The notes under the pieces: model-generated
Seen by the model: the letters and a program-made list of their open reading frames with translations, nothing else
Databases searched by the model: none
What the model was told of the DNA's origin: nothing
DNA from: Crocinitomicaceae bacterium
Lineage (GTDB): Bacteria; Bacteroidota; Bacteroidia; Flavobacteriales_D; Crocinitomicaceae
NCBI GenBank assembly: GCA_022447665.1
Contig: JAKVAQ010000015.1
Coordinates: forward strand, 1-64,000
Reading direction: 5' to 3'
Length of the DNA: 64,000 nt
Made by a program: the position numbers and the translations under genes
Part shown: positions 36,826 through 45,332 of the stretch, one piece after another
How the letters are laid out: each line of letters starts with the position of its first letter
Position numbering within the stretch: position 1 is the first letter of the stretch

Positions 36826-37680
36826 TTATAGTATGGCCACTTTCTCAAAGAAGTAATTCCCTACGTTTACAACATAAACTCCAGAATTAAGGAAGTCTAA
36901 TTCAAGAAATGATACGCCCGACCCTAGTTGCTCATTGTACATTAATTGTCCATTCAAATTATAAATCGAAAGCGGTAACGATTCCTTGGTTTCAAATTGA
37001 ATCCAATTAGGCCCCTTAGTGAAGCGAATTTCGTGTTCAATTGGATTTACAGATAGAGTCTCACATGTACTAGGGTTATCGTAGTTTAAGGAATAATCAA
37101 CATCTAATGAATCGGTGTACTCACCGTCATACAAGCAAAGATTAAATCCAAGTTCAAACGAACTCATAACAGGTCTAAAGAATCCATTTACACTACCCAT
37201 TCCTTCTATCCATGTATCCTCAGCTCCTCCAGTTCCATCAGACCAATGAAAAGTGCGTTTCGGAACACCTAAGAAATTTGTTGTTGTAATACTATCCAAA
37301 TATAAAGGCTCATATCCTGGGTAGGCAGCGCCTACTTCTAAATTAAAATCATACATCTCAACCAATGTATCGCCCTCGTGAGAGTGGCCTAATCCAAAAC
37401 CAATTGTATTGATACCCTGATAAATTACTTTTCCTGCATCGATTCTAACGAGTCCAACTAAATCAGAACTTCCATTAACTAAACTCTTCCACTGATGGCC
37501 CAAAGTGTCAACTGTAACATTGAGCATTTCACATGAATATCCTCCATATTCAATGTCAAAAATTCCATAGGTCCAGGTTTTAACATTCCAGTAAGCCGAG
37601 TTGTTTGCAAAAGTTGTGTCGTCTTGTGCTTGAGTAAATGAGCCTGTTAGTAGTAGCAAGATTAAAGTATAGTTTTTCAT
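36826..37680 (-). CDS. T9SS-sorted secreted protein, unknown function
   Basis: 284 residues from ATG 37680 (an upstream in-frame start would precede the signal peptide MKNYTLILLLLTGSFTQAQ). The mature part is a beta-rich domain with GFGLGHSHEGDTLVEMYDFNLEVG and KRTFHWSDGTGGAEDTWIEGMG, seen in many Bacteroidota secreted proteins next to sorting domains. The last about 75 residues (SVNPIEHEIRF...LSIYNLNGQLMYNE...LNSGVYVVNVGNYFFEKVAIL) form the type A C-terminal sorting domain. Likely exported through the outer membrane by the T9SS. Confidence 0.85.
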   Translation of the reverse strand: MKNYTLILLLLTGSFTQAQDDTTFANNSAYWNVKTWTYGIFDIEYGGYSCEMLNVTVDTLGHQWKSLVNGSSDLVGLVRIDAGKVIYQGINTIGFGLGHSHEGDTLVEMYDFNLEVGAAYPGYEPLYLDSITTTNFLGVPKRTFHWSDGTGGAEDTWIEGMGSVNGFFRPVMSSFELGFNLCLYDGEYTDSLDVDYSLNYDNPSTCETLSVNPIEHEIRFTKGPNWIQFETKESLPLSIYNLNGQLMYNEQLGSGVSFLELDFLNSGVYVVNVGNYFFEKVAIL

Positions 37681-37733
37681 AAGTACGGATCTATACTTTA
37701 TCACGTACTTGATAAGAAATGGGTTGGAGTTTT

Positions 37734-38114
37734 TTACTTCTTCTCCTCCCGTAAAATCTTCTCCATTTTGCGACCTTTAGCCAATTCATCAATTAGCTTT
37801 TCCATTCGTCTACAATCACGGTAAATCCAAAATTCTTCTGAGATATCTTCAATTCTATACCCGCAAACTACGCCTTTAATCAAATGGGCATTGTCATTCA
37901 TAGTTGCGCCCTCGAAAAAATCACCAAAACTTCCAGTACTACCAATGTAGCCATCTAAAATGCTTTATTCATACCCAGTAATCCACTTAATAACTGTATC
38001 CAGTTCTTCTTTGGTTCTACCATGCTTTTCAATTCTATTAAGATAATGCGGATAGATTGATCCGAAGTTCAATTGAGCTATTTGCTCGTTTTTTTTTGCG
38101 GTAACTTCTGCCAT
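37734..38114 (-). pseudogene. DUF2200 family protein, interrupted by an in-frame TAA
   Basis: From ATG 38114 the frame reads QIAQLNFGSIYPHYLNRIEK, HGRTKEELDTVIKWITGYE, then TAA at 37967-37965. It continues in frame as SILDGYIG, NAHLIKGVVCGYRIEDISEE and LIDELAKGRKMEKILREEKK, stopping at 37734. Together this is a complete DUF2200 protein of about 126 residues, whose family usually has Gln at the interrupted position (CAA to TAA). A single base change or sequencing error accounts for it. Confidence 0.85.
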
Positions 38115-38176
38115 GATTAAAATCTTTGGATTCAGTTAAAGTTAATCAATGACGTTGATTTCTACAAATGCTAAGA

Positions 38177-38878
38177 CTAGTCAGGATTCTGAACTAATGC
38201 ACCACATCCTTTTCTGCGTTTACCAGTTTCCCAAGCCCAGATGACGCCTAACATTATGGTGGTGTTTTTGGCACCTTCATTAAACACCACATTGCTTTGG
38301 CCGGTTCCATCATTGTAGAAATAATCACTTTGAAAATAACTTAATCCAGAATAGTCAATTCTCAAAAAACTGGTAAGCATTTCTCCATAATACCGTAAAC
38401 CAAGGTTTACTCCAGCATTTAAATGATTCGGGTCTTTAAGATCATAAGTTGAAACAGAATATTCCTCTTTTCTAGAATGACGTTTATAAATCCTATCGTT
38501 CAAAGTATAAGTTCCAAAAACGCCCGTTGTTATTTCTAATTTTTCAATGAGTCTAAGCTCAGTAGTGATCTCCAGCCTAACTCTGTCTTGTAAAACATTC
38601 AGCGACATGTCGTTTCGAGGTTTGGCTCTATTAATATCTCTCCAATAAAAGATTTGTGGAATTAAGCTAAAGGCAGATTTCTTAAATCTAATTCTCTGTT
38701 CGTATCCAAACTTCTGTGAATACCCAATGGCATTTGATTCCGAACTTGGAATTAAATTATTGATTCCAAAGCCAAATGTTAAACCATGATAACGACGTAC
38801 GTGTAAATGTTCAACACTTAAAGATTGTCCAAAAGAAATACCTTGGTAAAGTAAGAAGAGTATAAATAGGGCGCGCAT
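38177..38878 (-). CDS. putative outer membrane beta-barrel protein
   Basis: 233 residues from ATG 38878 (a GTG immediately upstream is possible). A signal peptide (ends ISFGQ) is followed by alternating amphipathic strands such as YHGLTFGFGINNL, SAFSLIPQIFYWRD, HLNAGVNLGLRYYGEML and NTTIMLGVIWAWE. This suggests a small 8-10 stranded barrel with periplasmic cleavage after residue about 18. No specific family recognised. It stands alone, with a 200-nt spacer downstream containing only the DUF2200 remnant. Confidence 0.7.
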   Translation of the reverse strand: MRALFILFLLYQGISFGQSLSVEHLHVRRYHGLTFGFGINNLIPSSESNAIGYSQKFGYEQRIRFKKSAFSLIPQIFYWRDINRAKPRNDMSLNVLQDRVRLEITTELRLIEKLEITTGVFGTYTLNDRIYKRHSRKEEYSVSTYDLKDPNHLNAGVNLGLRYYGEMLTSFLRIDYSGLSYFQSDYFYNDGTGQSNVVFNEGAKNTTIMLGVIWAWETGKRRKGCGALVQNPD

Positions 38879-38922
38879 CACGTGGGTGTTAGCGATTTAA
38901 TAACGTAGAATTGATCTGTTTC

Positions 38923-39111
38923 TTATGCTAGCCCTTCGTAAATTCCGATTTTTTCAGCAACAAATTTTGGAGTAATGGTTGTGCTTCGGAAGCGCTCCTC
39001 GATTATTGGTCTGCTTTTGTCTCCATCTTTCCAAATTCGGAGTTGTACTTCTGGGTACTTTGTTTCCTTGACAATCCAAGCGTAGCTAATTTTGTTCACT
39101 ACATATATCAC
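38923..39111 (-). CDS. small protein of unknown function
   Basis: 62 residues from a GTG start at 39111; an internal GTG four codons later is also possible. Sequence is soluble and charged (KDGDKSRPIIEERFRS). It has codon use like its neighbours and lies 16 nt downstream of the STM3941-type gene on the same strand. No family recognised; it could be a spurious frame. Confidence 0.5.
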   Translation of the reverse strand: MIYVVNKISYAWIVKETKYPEVQLRIWKDGDKSRPIIEERFRSTTITPKFVAEKIGIYEGLA

Positions 39112-39127
39112 GAACCTTTTTCTTCAT

Positions 39128-39679
39128 TTATGAATTTGGTGTTTGACCTTTCGCTTTTTCAAATTCAGTACTGATGATTTCTAACAGCTCCTCATAGCTA
39201 ATTTTTAAGCGGGACGAGACAATCATTAATGGAGAGCCATGAAATTTGTACACTTTCATCATGGATGTGTACATCATTTTTTTTGCCTGATTGATATACT
39301 TTTCTGGTTTATTCGTGAGAAGTACAATGGATTTAATAGGTCCATTTTTCGATTTCTTAATTCCTGTAATATCTTTCCAATCAATGAGTTCGGGGTAAGT
39401 GGCATTTGAAAAATCAGTAATTCCATTTTCATCTATAAGCAAGCCTACTTTATTTCTGAACCATTTTATTGCAAGTGGAATGGAAAGTCCAAGACCAATA
39501 GCCGCTGCAGCAATTGCTATTGTTCTAATAGTTTCGGGTGTATTATATTTTGAAGTTTTAGTAATGAATGTTTCAGGAGATATGATGGCAACAATTGCAC
39601 TCACAGCTATTACCAACAATAGAATAATTGGTATTAGCGTTTTCGTTTTGCTAAAAGGAATTTCAACTTTATTAGACAT
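39128..39679 (-). CDS. STM3941-like membrane protein
   Basis: 183 residues. A short basic N-terminus (VEIPFSKTKT) is followed by two membrane helices (about 16-35 and 50-70) and a cytoplasmic domain: GLLIDENGITDFSNATYPELIDWKDITGI, SPLMIVSSRLKISYEELLEII. This pattern fits the STM3941 family, also written as PH-like membrane proteins, of unknown role. The downstream small gene may be translated with it. Confidence 0.75.
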   Translation of the reverse strand: MSNKVEIPFSKTKTLIPIILLLVIAVSAIVAIISPETFITKTSKYNTPETIRTIAIAAAAIGLGLSIPLAIKWFRNKVGLLIDENGITDFSNATYPELIDWKDITGIKKSKNGPIKSIVLLTNKPEKYINQAKKMMYTSMMKVYKFHGSPLMIVSSRLKISYEELLEIISTEFEKAKGQTPNS

Positions 39680-39768
39680 AATTTATGATTCTTGCTAAGA
39701 CTAAAGTTAGCCTTTTTGGTTTTTTAATACAGGCAAACCTACATGCCTTAGATTTCGTGTATATTAAT

Positions 39769-40191
39769 ATGCCGAAATCCTTTATTCTTTCTGTCTTATT
39801 TTCAGTCGTTCTTTTTTCATGTAAGAAGGACGAACCTAGTACCAGTTCTCACAATGGACAACCATTAGGAACGACACAGCCTGTTTATGATGGATTTGAG
39901 TTAGATCTTTATGTGTATGATACTTTAGGAGAACCTATGGAAGGAGTTTTAGTCCAAGGGGTGGATTTCCCAAGCAATGGTAGAGTTTGCGGTAATGGTA
40001 TGGATGACTTTACAACGGACAGCGTTGGTCATATCCTGTATTGCGTGATGTATGGACGTCCATATGGTGGAGCCACTCAAGAACCAGATAGCCAAAAATT
40101 CGCTTTGACACATGATGGCTTAATAAATGAAATCACTTTCGAAGTATTACTATATAACACGACGACCTATAATCATGACTTTGAATTTTAA
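39769..40191 (+). CDS. lipoprotein with carboxypeptidase-regulatory-like domain
   Basis: 140 residues from ATG 39769, which yields a proper lipoprotein signal (MPKSFILSVLFSVVLFSC, lipidated Cys18). The longer reading from 39685 adds a non-signal stretch. The mature part looks like one Ig-like carboxypeptidase D regulatory fold: ELDLYVYDTLGEPMEGVLVQG, TDSVGHILYCVMYG. Such domains occur in Bacteroidota surface proteins, often attached to receptors; here it stands alone. Function unknown. Confidence 0.7.
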   Translation: MPKSFILSVLFSVVLFSCKKDEPSTSSHNGQPLGTTQPVYDGFELDLYVYDTLGEPMEGVLVQGVDFPSNGRVCGNGMDDFTTDSVGHILYCVMYGRPYGGATQEPDSQKFALTHDGLINEITFEVLLYNTTTYNHDFEF

Positions 40192-40220
40192 GTCAAGTGG
40201 AAAATGACAACTTCGAAGGT

Positions 40221-41027
40221 CTAGAAGAAATAATTCCCGGCCTCTTTAGAGTTAATGACCATTACCGGAACACCATCTTTATTGGTAATTAAGTTTTGTG
40301 CGAATGTATCGAACTGAGGTAATAAACTATCCGAGTGATAAGCAAAAGCAATAAGGTTTGCGCCTTCCTTTTTAGCATAGTTGACGATATCTCCAGCATA
40401 ACCCTTCTTTTTGTCAAGTACGGTAGATTTATGGGCTATATTATGCTCTTTGAATTGCTTCACTAAAAGTCCTGCATGTACTGCTGTAGTTAACTTAACC
40501 CCAGAATCAATTTTCTTTTCAGAAACAACGTGTACTTCTGATTTTACCATTTCTGCGATCCCTGACACTACCTGCTCTATCTGTAAACTCTCTTGCGATT
40601 CGTCAATTGGAACGACAATCTTGCTTAAATCCATTCCTTTAGAGTCATCTTGAACTACTAGAAAAGGAACGTGTGTACTCGTAATTACTTTAATGGCGAA
40701 ACTACCAAAGAGCTTTTGCATGCCTTTGGCTCCATGAGTTCCCATAACTATTATACGAGAATGTAATTCTGCAGCCTTTGCAGCAATCTCAGTGTAAATA
40801 TGTCCTGTTATACAATGTGCCTTTAGCTCTACGCCAGCAGGTTTTTCCACCCTTCCTATAATACCTTCAAGCTTGGCTAAGCTTTTTTTAATTTCCTTCT
40901 TGTCTTTTACAATATGAAGTACATCAACGTTAGCGTCAATTACTGTAGCTAAATTCATAGCATACTTTACCGCGTTATCTGCTACGTGCGTAAAATCATG
41001 AGGTACTAAAAGAGATCGTTTCGACAT
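40221..41027 (-). CDS. tandem universal stress protein
   Basis: 268 residues with two UspA domains. The first (about 1-140) ends in the ATP-binding motif MGTHGAKGMQKLFGSFA (G-2x-G-9x-G/S). The second (about 145-260) is more diverged and ends FAYHSDSLLPQFDTFAQN, without an intact loop. Usp proteins bind ATP and respond to stress; the target is unknown. It is convergent with the lipoprotein gene at its 3' side, and a terminator lies upstream. Confidence 0.9.
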   Translation of the reverse strand: MSKRSLLVPHDFTHVADNAVKYAMNLATVIDANVDVLHIVKDKKEIKKSLAKLEGIIGRVEKPAGVELKAHCITGHIYTEIAAKAAELHSRIIVMGTHGAKGMQKLFGSFAIKVITSTHVPFLVVQDDSKGMDLSKIVVPIDESQESLQIEQVVSGIAEMVKSEVHVVSEKKIDSGVKLTTAVHAGLLVKQFKEHNIAHKSTVLDKKKGYAGDIVNYAKKEGANLIAFAYHSDSLLPQFDTFAQNLITNKDGVPVMVINSKEAGNYFF

Positions 41028-41122
41028 AACTTTTGAGATTAGTGTAGGGTAAATTTAGAAAAAAAGCATTGCCTTACACTTTCCATGATACCCAAGTTTT
41101 GCACTTTTCAATAATGATAGAC

Positions 41123-41158
41123 AAAAAAAGCCCTGAAGCATTGATGCAACAGGGCTTT
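41123..41158 (-). terminator. intrinsic terminator of the lectin/PKD gene
   Basis: On the minus strand: AAAGCCCTG, an inner hairpin (GCATCAATGC), CAGGGCTTT, then a U-run. The gene on this strand stops at 41178, 20 nt upstream. Confidence 0.85.
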
Positions 41159-41177
41159 CTCAATAAAGTCTTTTTTA

Positions 41178-42800
41178 TTATTTCTTAATCAGTTTTTTAA
41201 TACCAATCATTTCACCTTTCTGGATTTCTAATAAATAGATTCCAGACTCAACAAATGAAATGTCAATTGAGGTGTTATCCGAGTTCGATTCTGTAAGAAC
41301 TACTTTTCCTTGAAGATCAGTAATCGTAATCGTGTATTCTCCTTCACCCTGAATTTCAAATGCTCCGTTTGAAGGGTTCGGATAAACGGTAAATCCAAAT
41401 TCTTCAATATCTGTAATTCCTACTTGAGAGGCAACTTGGAAAGTAATGGTATAGGTACATCCGTTAGCATCTGTAATCGTTACTTCATACGGCCCAGCAT
41501 CTAGACCAGACACGTCTTCTGTTGTTTCCCCATTATCCCATAGGAAGGTATAAGGAGCGGTTCCGCCAGAAGGTGTTAAATCAATACTTCCTGAACTTCC
41601 ACCGGCATCCATAATTGTAGTTGCTGTAGCACTTAGAGCAGCAGGCTCTTCGACCAATACAGAATCAGTTCCAATACATCCATCGTCATCGGTAACCACA
41701 ACAGTATAATACATTGTTCCGCTTAATCCAGTAATCGCAGCTGTTGTTGATGCTGCTCCATCATCCCATAAATAAGTCCAAGGACCAGTTCCTGTTGAAG
41801 CTGTTACTTCAGCGGATCCGTCTCCGTCACCATTACAGGTAACGTTTGTGGAATCCATTGTTAAACTCAATGAATCCAAAACAGTAATCGTAGTTTGGTA
41901 GTCAGAAGTACATCCACTAGGATCCGTAATCGTTAGTTCAACGTCATAAGTACCTGGCGATGTATAAGAATGAGATGGGTTTTCACTGTTATCAATTGGT
42001 GAACCATCGTCAAAATTCCATGACCATGACCAGTCATTTAAGTCTGAAGCAGAGGCGTCTGTAAATGCCACTGGCAAACCTGGACAAACCGATGCATCAT
42101 CTGCAGTGAAGTAAGCCGTTCTATCAAAACAAACCGCTGAGTAATTGTGAATACCACCGGTACTTCCAGTCCATCCCCAATGTACATTCGGATCTCCAGT
42201 AGGAGAACCTGTGATTTCATTTACAAGATCAATAGTTGTAGTCATTTCAGCAGTTCCATCTACTAATACTGTTAATAGATTAACTGCAGGCACCCACAAA
42301 ATTTGAACATCGTGCCAGTCACCATCTTCCAAGTTAGGAAGAGCGATTGGAGCAACAACGTTGTGATTGTTTTCACCATTGGAGTTCAAAGCAATATGAT
42401 CAGCAGCGATATCAGATGAACCACCAGCTGGATCAATTCCGGCTCCCGAATCAAACATATCAAACTCAATTCCTACTGAATTTGGTATTCCTTTATATCC
42501 AAGACCATTACCTCCACTAAATACAGGATGTCCGTATTCAGTTCCAGATTGTAATACGAACATTAATCCATCAGCACCCCATAAATCCGCATCACCGAAG
42601 TAAACGTTGAATTCGAAATTGAAATCTTCAGTTAAATCAATAGTTTGTGGACTCCAGATTTTTGAGTTCTGATCAAAAACTGGGAGGGACATTCGATAAC
42701 AATTACAAGGAAGTGAATCATGAGCTGCTCCGTCTATTGTCATTTGACCTAAGCTCAGTGAACTGGCGATTATTGCGCCAAAAAGTAAAATTCGTTTCAT
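41178..42800 (-). CDS. L-type lectin / PKD / SprB-repeat protein with T9SS domain
   Basis: 540 residues with a signal peptide (ends LSLGQ). The first 210 residues resemble an L-type (legume-like) lectin fold: FNFEFNVYFGDADLWGADGLMFVLQ, VGIEFDMFDSG, DIAADHIALNSNGE, DWHDVQILWVPAVNLLTVLVDG. Next is a PKD domain (WNFDDGSP...YTSPGTYDVELTITD), then two SprB-type repeats (TCNGDGDGSAEVTASTG.. and GGSSGSIDLTPSGG.., each with YLWD/FLWDNG), and the type A sorting domain (FTVYPNPSNGAFEI). Probably a secreted glycan-binding protein. The terminator at 41123-41158 follows it. Confidence 0.85.
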   Translation of the reverse strand: MKRILLFGAIIASSLSLGQMTIDGAAHDSLPCNCYRMSLPVFDQNSKIWSPQTIDLTEDFNFEFNVYFGDADLWGADGLMFVLQSGTEYGHPVFSGGNGLGYKGIPNSVGIEFDMFDSGAGIDPAGGSSDIAADHIALNSNGENNHNVVAPIALPNLEDGDWHDVQILWVPAVNLLTVLVDGTAEMTTTIDLVNEITGSPTGDPNVHWGWTGSTGGIHNYSAVCFDRTAYFTADDASVCPGLPVAFTDASASDLNDWSWSWNFDDGSPIDNSENPSHSYTSPGTYDVELTITDPSGCTSDYQTTITVLDSLSLTMDSTNVTCNGDGDGSAEVTASTGTGPWTYLWDDGAASTTAAITGLSGTMYYTVVVTDDDGCIGTDSVLVEEPAALSATATTIMDAGGSSGSIDLTPSGGTAPYTFLWDNGETTEDVSGLDAGPYEVTITDANGCTYTITFQVASQVGITDIEEFGFTVYPNPSNGAFEIQGEGEYTITITDLQGKVVLTESNSDNTSIDISFVESGIYLLEIQKGEMIGIKKLIKK

Positions 42801-42902
42801 GGTAAAGTTCTTAAGGTTAACTTCTGAAACGGAAATTACTTTAAAAAGTTGGGTTTTATTCAGCTTTTCGTGTGAACGGCAAAAATTCTAGAATGTTTAG
42901 AC

Positions 42903-44114
42903 TTAGTTTTGTCCAATGTTTTGGTGCAGAATAGTTTGTGTTGGGAATGCCATATCAAGACCTTCTGCATTGAATCTTTTTAAGATATCTAAATTCATCA
43001 CCGACTGGGTTTCAAGAATATCAGCTTCTTTTCTAATGTAGTAGATGAATAGTATTCCTAGCGAGAAGTCACCGAATGCATTGAAGCTTACAAGTATTTC
43101 ATCTTCAATAATGTCAACGTGATCTTTTCCAATTTCCTTCAATAATTCTAGCGATCGTTCCATTTGTTCTGGCGTCGTATCGTAAGTCAAACCAAGGTTT
43201 AAAACTACTTTACGCGTAGGCTCCATGTCTACATTCTCGACTGGGTTTTCTGAGAACTGGCAGTTCGGAACTGTTACTTGACGTCCTTCCAAGGTAGTTA
43301 TACGCGTGCTTCTGATTCCAATTTCTTTTACAAAACCATCAATCCCGTTAATCTTAATTCTTTCCCCAATTTTAAATGGTTTGTCGGCAAAGATCATTAT
43401 TCCACCAAAGAAGTTTTTTACGGTATCCTGTGCAGCAAGTGCAAAGGCTAAACCACCAATCCCTAAACCGGCAATAACGGCTCCCACATTGAAACCTGCA
43501 TTGTTAAAGGCGATGACAATACCAAGTACCCAAATAATGGCTTTTAATCCTTTTCTGAAGATCGGTAAAAGTTGATCGTCTAGGTCTGATTCCGTCTTTT
43601 CCGTCATTGGAACAACATACTCTTCAATGAGAGCGTCAATTGTTCTAATGATTAACCACGTGATATTAACTACGATTAGGAATCCGAATAAATGATGGAA
43701 GAAGTTCTCCCAATATGGGTAAGGAATTACTTTACCAGAAGAAACAGCGTCAAAACTAGTAAGGGTGGTGTCAACCGCTTTTTCAACGATTTCGGGGTCT
43801 GGAGCAAAGCCCGTTTTTTCCATTAAAATTTCTGAGTACTCTTCACGAGTAATCATACTTTTTGCAAATTTTAAACGAGTAATAGCATACCAAATACCAT
43901 AAAGAATTAAACCAAACACCACGGGTTCCTCAACCTTATCTACTAGAATATCATCTAGTTTAGTTTTGGTTTTTTCCGTTAACTTTTTTACAACCGTTTT
44001 AGAAAACCAATACAAGACTTTTGCGGCCACAATCGCGCCTAATATGATCCCCAAGGAAATCGCATAATCAAGAATTGTATTACCGTAATAAAGTTTATCC
44101 CAAAATTCGCCCAT
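42903..44114 (-). CDS. mechanosensitive channel, MscS family
   Basis: 403 residues. About four N-terminal helices are followed by the pore-forming TM3 (GAVIAGLGIGGLAFALAAQDTVKNFFGGIMIFADKPFKIGERI) and the cytoplasmic beta and alpha-beta domains. Residues AGLGIGGLAFALAAQ are the Gly/Ala zip of MscS. The channel opens under membrane tension to release osmolytes. A -7 element (44133-44140) lies 18 nt upstream. N-terminal region is longer than E. coli MscS and carries a large loop of about 60 residues. Confidence 0.93.
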   Translation of the reverse strand: MGEFWDKLYYGNTILDYAISLGIILGAIVAAKVLYWFSKTVVKKLTEKTKTKLDDILVDKVEEPVVFGLILYGIWYAITRLKFAKSMITREEYSEILMEKTGFAPDPEIVEKAVDTTLTSFDAVSSGKVIPYPYWENFFHHLFGFLIVVNITWLIIRTIDALIEEYVVPMTEKTESDLDDQLLPIFRKGLKAIIWVLGIVIAFNNAGFNVGAVIAGLGIGGLAFALAAQDTVKNFFGGIMIFADKPFKIGERIKINGIDGFVKEIGIRSTRITTLEGRQVTVPNCQFSENPVENVDMEPTRKVVLNLGLTYDTTPEQMERSLELLKEIGKDHVDIIEDEILVSFNAFGDFSLGILFIYYIRKEADILETQSVMNLDILKRFNAEGLDMAFPTQTILHQNIGQN

Positions 44115-44132
44115 AACTCAGTAGTTTGATGA

Positions 44133-44140
44133 CAAATATA
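44133..44140 (-). promoter_or_regulatory. -7 promoter element of the MscS gene
   Basis: On the minus strand TATATTTG, exact TAnnTTTG match, 18 nt before the ATG. No -33 element was found at normal spacing. Confidence 0.5.
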
Positions 44141-44164
44141 AAAATAGGAAGTAAAAACTTGGGG

Positions 44165-44782
44165 TTATTCAATGATTCCTTGCTGGTGTAGCGCTGAAAT
44201 AAAGACTGGTATGAACAATACGGCTAATCTATATTCAATAGGATTTGAACTCACGAATTCGCCGTAACCCCTCCATTGATCGAAGTCTTCAGAGAAATTT
44301 GTATTCATATCCAAAACATCGGTTCCACCTATAAACACATCCCAATTATCCCAATCTTCAGAGAAGGAGGTTTGAACATCGGCATGCCAAGAAGAGCCCA
44401 TATCGTCAATGTCCCAATTGTCCCAATTCTCTGAAAAAGAAGTACGCATCTGAATGGTATAGTCAGACGTTATTAAACTCCAATTATCCCAATCTTCAGA
44501 AAAGCTCGTTCGTATATCTCCGTTGAGACCAGGCAGTGAAAAATCCCAATTGTCCCAATCTTCAGAAAATGATGTTCGCACTGTTATAATGGTGTCTGGA
44601 ATTTCAACACGCCAGTTATCCCAATCTTCAGAAAAGTTTGTGTACATGCTGGCATCTGCAGATGGGGGAGTCCAAGTTCCTCCGCCTCCTGTTCCTCCTG
44701 TTCCACCGCTTGGTGTTGGGGCCGGATCTTTAGCACAACCGGTTAAGAATAGAAGAGAAATTATCAGGACGAAATGTTTCAT
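44165..44782 (-). CDS. lipoprotein with six FSEDWDNW repeats
   Basis: 205 residues. Lipoprotein signal MKHFVLIISLLFLTGC (Cys16), then a Gly/Pro linker, then six tandem units of 22-24 residues: each begins with TxFSEDWDNW (or NFSEDFDQW in the last) and ends in a variable hydrophobic strand. The C-terminal about 30 residues (EYRLAVLFIPVFISALHQQG) include a hydrophobic segment of about 20 residues. No family is recognised. Tryptophan-rich WDNW cores with acidic residues suggest a repetitive beta structure on the outer membrane surface. Position between the MscS gene and other secreted proteins gives no clue to function. Confidence 0.8.
   Translation of the reverse strand: MKHFVLIISLLFLTGCAKDPAPTPSGGTGGTGGGGTWTPPSADASMYTNFSEDWDNWRVEIPDTIITVRTSFSEDWDNWDFSLPGLNGDIRTSFSEDWDNWSLITSDYTIQMRTSFSENWDNWDIDDMGSSWHADVQTSFSEDWDNWDVFIGGTDVLDMNTNFSEDFDQWRGYGEFVSSNPIEYRLAVLFIPVFISALHQQGIIE
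44270..44640 (-). repeat. tandem repeat array encoding FSEDWDNW units
   Basis: The DNA segment reading (on the plus strand) TCCCAATTATCCCAATCTTC and its near-identical copies recurs at about 44340, 44412, 44480, 44544 and 44611, with a diverged copy near 44270. The period is roughly 66-72 nt. Conservation is concentrated on the motif codons, while the bases between vary. Confidence 0.75.
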
Positions 44783-44955
44783 GATAGAAAATTACAACGG
44801 AATGGTGAATTCAACAAAATTATTTAGGGAAAGCCGATGTTTTTATAGTGAACGAGTTAAGGGGCATATCCGGTTGAAGTTTCATCTGGAACGGTTCTAA
44901 GCTCCGGTGAATTAAGCGTCAATTGTCTAAATTTTCGATACTGAAGACCACTTTT

Positions 44956-45291
44956 CTAATTATCTTTCGAATTGGTGCTGACGTAGTATTTCTTTTCATA
45001 AAGGCGCACATCAAATTCATTTTTAATCTCAGCTTCACTATCATATCCATGAGATGAAGTGCAAGTAATAACTGAGTAGACAAGGGTGTCTCCCTTTTTT
45101 AAAGTAAGAATATTTTCCTCCAATATTAGGTTTGGAAAAGATACTTTTTCGTGAATTGCAAAATGGTATGCTTCGCAATGCGTAGTTCCACTATCCGGCG
45201 TTCCTCCGAGCATTGTGGAGGTTTGGAGAAAGTAATTCTCAACTGGTGCTGTTTGAACAGTTAAAGAAAATAAAAGACTAAAAATCAGCAT
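44956..45291 (-). CDS. small secreted hypothetical protein
   Basis: 111 residues with a short signal peptide (MLIFSLLFSLTVQTA). The mature part has two cysteines (THCEAYHF, VITCTSS) that may be disulfide-linked and a central strand-rich stretch (LILEENILTLKKGDTLVYSVITC). No family recognised. It is followed upstream-to-downstream by a 173-nt non-coding gap before the FSEDWDNW gene, in which nothing else was found. Confidence 0.6.
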   Translation of the reverse strand: MLIFSLLFSLTVQTAPVENYFLQTSTMLGGTPDSGTTHCEAYHFAIHEKVSFPNLILEENILTLKKGDTLVYSVITCTSSHGYDSEAEIKNEFDVRLYEKKYYVSTNSKDN

Positions 45292-45332
45292 GTTTAGGTT
45301 TTACACTAAACTAATAAATTTCTTGAACTGAT

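Noticed and set aside
36635-37967. Stop codon reassignment
   Set aside because: One gene has TGA and the other TAA, while all other genes terminate normally at both codons.
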